Source: Streptomyces humi (GTDB taxonomy: Bacteria > Actinomycetota > Actinomycetes > Streptomycetales > Streptomycetaceae). Taken from it: DNA of 64,000 bases. The position numbers were made by a program, and so were the translations under genes. The stretch's first letter is position 1. Each line of letters begins with the position of its first letter. The notes beneath the pieces were generated by a model, which had not been told where the DNA came from, ran no database searches, and worked only from the letters and a program-made list of their open reading frames with translations. Below are positions 61,772 through 64,000 of the stretch, in pieces. The DNA lies in the NCBI RefSeq assembly GCF_001005085.2, contig NZ_LBMU02000025.1, forward strand, positions 62,001 through 126,000, written 5' to 3'.

Positions 61772-62377
61772 TCAAACGATCCAGCTCGGTTCGAGCTCCA
61801 CGATGTCGCCCCTGAGGGCGGCGATGTCGGCCTCAGTCTGGGCGCGCAGTGCCAGACGCTCCACCCGTTCGGTGCGGTACTTGCCGTGCTCGGCCGCCGA
61901 CCGCCACATCGAGAGGATCAGGAACTCGTGGGCCGGGGCCTCCGCGAACATGCCGCGGATCATGCCGGGAGAACCGGCCATCGCCGGATTCCAGACCTTC
62001 TCCTGCATCAGGGTGAAGTGCTCCACACGCTCCTCGTGCACCCGGCAGAGCGCCACCCGGACCAGGTCGGCGTCCGTGAACCGCGGTTCGAAACCGGTCT
62101 TCACATCGAACCGGTACTCGAACAGCTTGACCTGCTGGTCCTTGTACGTACCGGACTGGGACGCGGCCAGTCGGTCGTGCGAACGCGCCATGAAGGAGTC
62201 GTAGAAGGCACGGCTCTCCCAGAAGGCGAAGGTGTGCGCGACTCCGGGACGCTGCCGACTCCAGCCCCCGCCCTGTCCCCGAAATCCCGGCTCCCCCAGA
62301 AGCCCCGCCCATTTCCGCTGCCCCCGCTCGAAGCCCCGGCGGTCCACCACGGTGCAGCGAATCCACTTGACCAGCAC
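61772..62377 (-). CDS. YdbC-family protein (DUF4937)
   Basis: A 201-residue protein of unknown function. The N-terminal half resembles a monooxygenase-like dimeric alpha-beta barrel (MLVKWIRCTVVDRRGFERGQ, AHTFAFWESRAFYDSFMARSH), and a second, similar half follows from about residue 100 (VRVALCRVHEERVEHFTLMQ, FLILSMWRSAAEH). The GTG at 62377 has no strong SD. A rather AT-rich 86-bp gap (GTCACATTAAATGAAGG) separates its end from the phosphatase gene and probably holds that gene's promoter. Confidence 0.8.
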   Translation of the reverse strand: MLVKWIRCTVVDRRGFERGQRKWAGLLGEPGFRGQGGGWSRQRPGVAHTFAFWESRAFYDSFMARSHDRLAASQSGTYKDQQVKLFEYRFDVKTGFEPRFTDADLVRVALCRVHEERVEHFTLMQEKVWNPAMAGSPGMIRGMFAEAPAHEFLILSMWRSAAEHGKYRTERVERLALRAQTEADIAALRGDIVELEPSWIV

Positions 62378-62526
62378 CGCGCCATCGTAAGGCCATGAAG
62401 GGTGGCGCCGGTCACGCTCCGGCTGAGATCACCCGCGCACGCGCCCCCGCGCGCGTGGCACGATGGACAAAGGGCCTTGGCAGCCCATCAGTTGGGTAAG
62501 TGGACCTCTAGGGGGGAAGGGGACGC

Positions 62527-63063
62527 GTGGTGAGCGGTTTCAGCAAAGCGATCCGCAAGGTCGAGGTCGCGGTGAAGTGGGATCCCAGCCCGTCCGGGCA
62601 GCCGCCCACCGATCTCGACGTCGTCGCCGGGACGTTCACGGCGGCGGATCCGTACGGAACCCCGGCCTACCTGGTGCACTTCGACAGCCGTTCGCCCGAC
62701 GGCACCATCTTCCTCAACCGGGACAGCCAGGACGGCAAGGGTTTCGGCTGGGACGAGGTGATGACGCTCGAACTCGACCGGCTCGCCAGCCAGTACGTGC
62801 GCGTGATCGTCGGAGTCGTCATCCAGCAGCGGCCCACGCACCGGACGTTCGTGAACGTCCTGAACCCGGCCGTGCGGGTACGGGAGGGCTACAGCGTGCT
62901 GGCCGAGGACGACTTCGGCTCGGTCCTCGGGGCGACGGCCGCCACCGTCGCGGAGTTCGTGCGCGACGGATCCGGCGACTGGGGCTTCCGGCCCGGTCTG
63001 CGCGGCTTCGAGGACGACCCGGTGGTCTTCACCCAGGAGATGGGCGGGCTCGGCCGGCCCTGA
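62527..63063 (+). CDS. TerD-family protein
   Basis: A 178-residue member of the TerD/calcium-binding stress protein family. LDVVAGTFTAADPYGTPAYLVHFD and DGTIFLNRDSQDGKG give the beta-sandwich and the acidic calcium-binding loop, and GWDEVMTLELDRL is the usual following helix. TerD proteins are linked to tellurite resistance and general stress, and are present in several copies in Streptomyces. Two adjacent GTG codons (62527, 62530) follow a strong GGGGGGAAGGGG; either can start. Single-gene unit with its own terminator. Confidence 0.88.
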   Translation: MVSGFSKAIRKVEVAVKWDPSPSGQPPTDLDVVAGTFTAADPYGTPAYLVHFDSRSPDGTIFLNRDSQDGKGFGWDEVMTLELDRLASQYVRVIVGVVIQQRPTHRTFVNVLNPAVRVREGYSVLAEDDFGSVLGATAATVAEFVRDGSGDWGFRPGLRGFEDDPVVFTQEMGGLGRP

Positions 63064-63087
63064 CGGCGGAGGACAGGGACACCGAAC

Positions 63088-63123
63088 GGTAAGGGGCGCC
63101 GGCATTGGCCGGCGCCCCTTACC
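63088..63123. terminator. Bidirectional terminator, TerD gene / nrdJ
   Basis: Perfect 16-bp stem GGTAAGGGGCGCCGGC / GCCGGCGCCCCTTACC with a 4-nt loop (ATTG), between convergent stop codons. Confidence 0.95.
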
Positions 63124-63138
63124 TCACTTCATGGACGG

Positions 63139-64000
63139 TCAGCTGCAACCGCTGGTCGAGCCGCAGCCCTCGCAGATGTAGCAGGACCCGGCCCGCTGCA
63201 TCTTCGTGCCGCAGGAGAAGCAGAGCGGGGCGTCGGCCTGGATGCCCAGCTGCATCTCCACCAGCTCGGCGCTGGTGTGAGCCTGCTTCGGGGCGGGCTT
63301 GGCCACCTCGGCCCTCGGGGACGCGACGGCCTTCAGCTCCTGGGTGCGCGGTGCCGACTGGGCCAGGCCCTCGACATCGACCTCGTCCTCCTCGATGGAG
63401 GGTTCGTACGAACCGGTCTCCAGGTGGCGCTGACGCTCCTCGGCGGAGTGGATGCCGAGCGCGGAACGCGTCTCGAAGGGAAGGAAGTCCAGCGCCAGGC
63501 GGCGGAAGATGTAGTCGACGATCGACTGCGCCATCCGCACGTCCGGGTCGTCCGTCATACCGGCCGGCTCGAAGCGCATGTTGGTGAACTTCGAGACGTA
63601 CGTCTCCAGCGGCACGCCGTACTGGAGACCGACGGAGACCGCGATGGAGAAGGCGTCCATCATGCCCGCGAGGGTGGAGCCCTGCTTGGACATCTTGAGG
63701 AAGACCTCGCCGAGGCCGTCGTCCGGGTAGGAGTTGGCCGTCATGTAGCCCTCGGCGCCGCCGACGGTGAAGGACGTGGTGATGCCGGGACGACCCTTCG
63801 GGAGGCGCTTGCGGACCGGGCGGTACTCGATGACCTTCTCGACCGTCTCGCGGATGGTCGCCTCGGCCTTCTCGGTGACCTCGGTCTTCTCCTTCTCCTT
63901 GGTCTTGGCGGAGAGCGGCTGCCCGACCTTGCAGTTGTCGCGGTAGATCGCGAGCGCCTTGACGCCGAGCTTCCAGGCCTCGTAGTAGATCTCCTCGACC
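63139..64000 (-). CDS. nrdJ: Vitamin B12-dependent ribonucleotide reductase (3' part; 5' end outside window)
   Basis: C-terminal 286 residues of the class II ribonucleotide reductase, which makes deoxyribonucleotides with adenosylcobalamin. The frame is open from the window edge: VEEIYYEAWKLGVKALAIYRDN, VGGAEGYMTANSYPDDGLGE, then LQYGVPLETYVSKFTNMRFEPAGMTDDPDV. The tail ends with two CxxC pairs plus a terminal Cys-Ser (CFSCGTKMQRAG, CYICEGCGSTSGCS), the zinc-ribbon-like redox tail of actinobacterial NrdJ. The internal Met at 63744 is not the start, since coding similarity continues upstream to the edge. Confidence 0.95.
   Translation of the reverse strand, partial: VEEIYYEAWKLGVKALAIYRDNCKVGQPLSAKTKEKEKTEVTEKAEATIRETVEKVIEYRPVRKRLPKGRPGITTSFTVGGAEGYMTANSYPDDGLGEVFLKMSKQGSTLAGMMDAFSIAVSVGLQYGVPLETYVSKFTNMRFEPAGMTDDPDVRMAQSIVDYIFRRLALDFLPFETRSALGIHSAEERQRHLETGSYEPSIEEDEVDVEGLAQSAPRTQELKAVASPRAEVAKPAPKQAHTSAELVEMQLGIQADAPLCFSCGTKMQRAGSCYICEGCGSTSGCS

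Overview
The window is high-GC actinobacterial chromosome, almost certainly Streptomyces. Third codon positions are strongly G/C. GTG and TTG starts are common, and overlapping stop/start pairs (ATGA, GTGA, TGATG) are frequent. Streptomyces-specific genes are recognisable: sepH, whiH, hrdB and the parC/parE pair. The gene order looks like conserved core chromosome rather than an island. I saw no insertion sequence, prophage, CRISPR array, rRNA or tRNA.

Layout. 0-9.7 kb: the 5' part of a ferrochelatase gene, an MFS transporter coupled to a covalent-FAD oxidoreductase, a structured intergenic region, sepH (FtsZ regulator), a two-domain sulfurtransferase, a VOC protein, thymidine kinase, an alkaline-phosphatase-family enzyme and a DUF5998 gene. 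9.7-15.6 kb: a GNAT/acyl-CoA-synthetase protein acetyltransferase with a repeat-built linker, divergent from ptsH (HPr) under a DasR-type site; a GntR/FCD regulator; and a secreted M23 peptidase preceded by a ydaO-type c-di-AMP riboswitch. 15.7-25.1 kb: an M16 peptidase pair divergent from parC, then a COG0523 metallochaperone and two divergent citrate-synthase homologues, one fused to a DNA-binding domain.

25.2-37 kb is a regulation and transport block: an iron-box-controlled ferredoxin-like protein, a CitA/DctS-type kinase with its response regulator, a NitT/TauT-type ABC transporter, a second orphan response regulator of the same family, an acetate-type Na+ symporter with its DUF485 partner, and a NarL-type two-component operon. 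37.4-47.2 kb holds cell-cycle and core genes: parE, a small zinc-ribbon protein, a trypsin-like protease, hrdB (principal sigma factor), whiH (sporulation regulator, with a sigma-WhiG-like promoter) and an unusually long fused ABC transporter.

47.3-64 kb: a NUDIX-wHTH regulator, a debranching-type glycosidase, DUF4192, a RecQ helicase fused to a phosphoribosyltransferase-like tail, a probable helicase remnant, rnhB, a TetR/MFS efflux pair with two palindromic operators, an ADP-ribosylglycohydrolase, a histidine phosphatase, a YdbC-type protein, a TerD protein and the 3' end of nrdJ (B12-dependent ribonucleotide reductase).

Most of the genes belong to known families. The less ordinary signals are regulatory (riboswitch, DasR, iron-box, WhiG, NarL-type and TetR sites), architectural fusions (RecQ-PRT, ABC-linker-permease, HTH-citrate synthase), and many short tandem repeats at gene ends or inside linkers.
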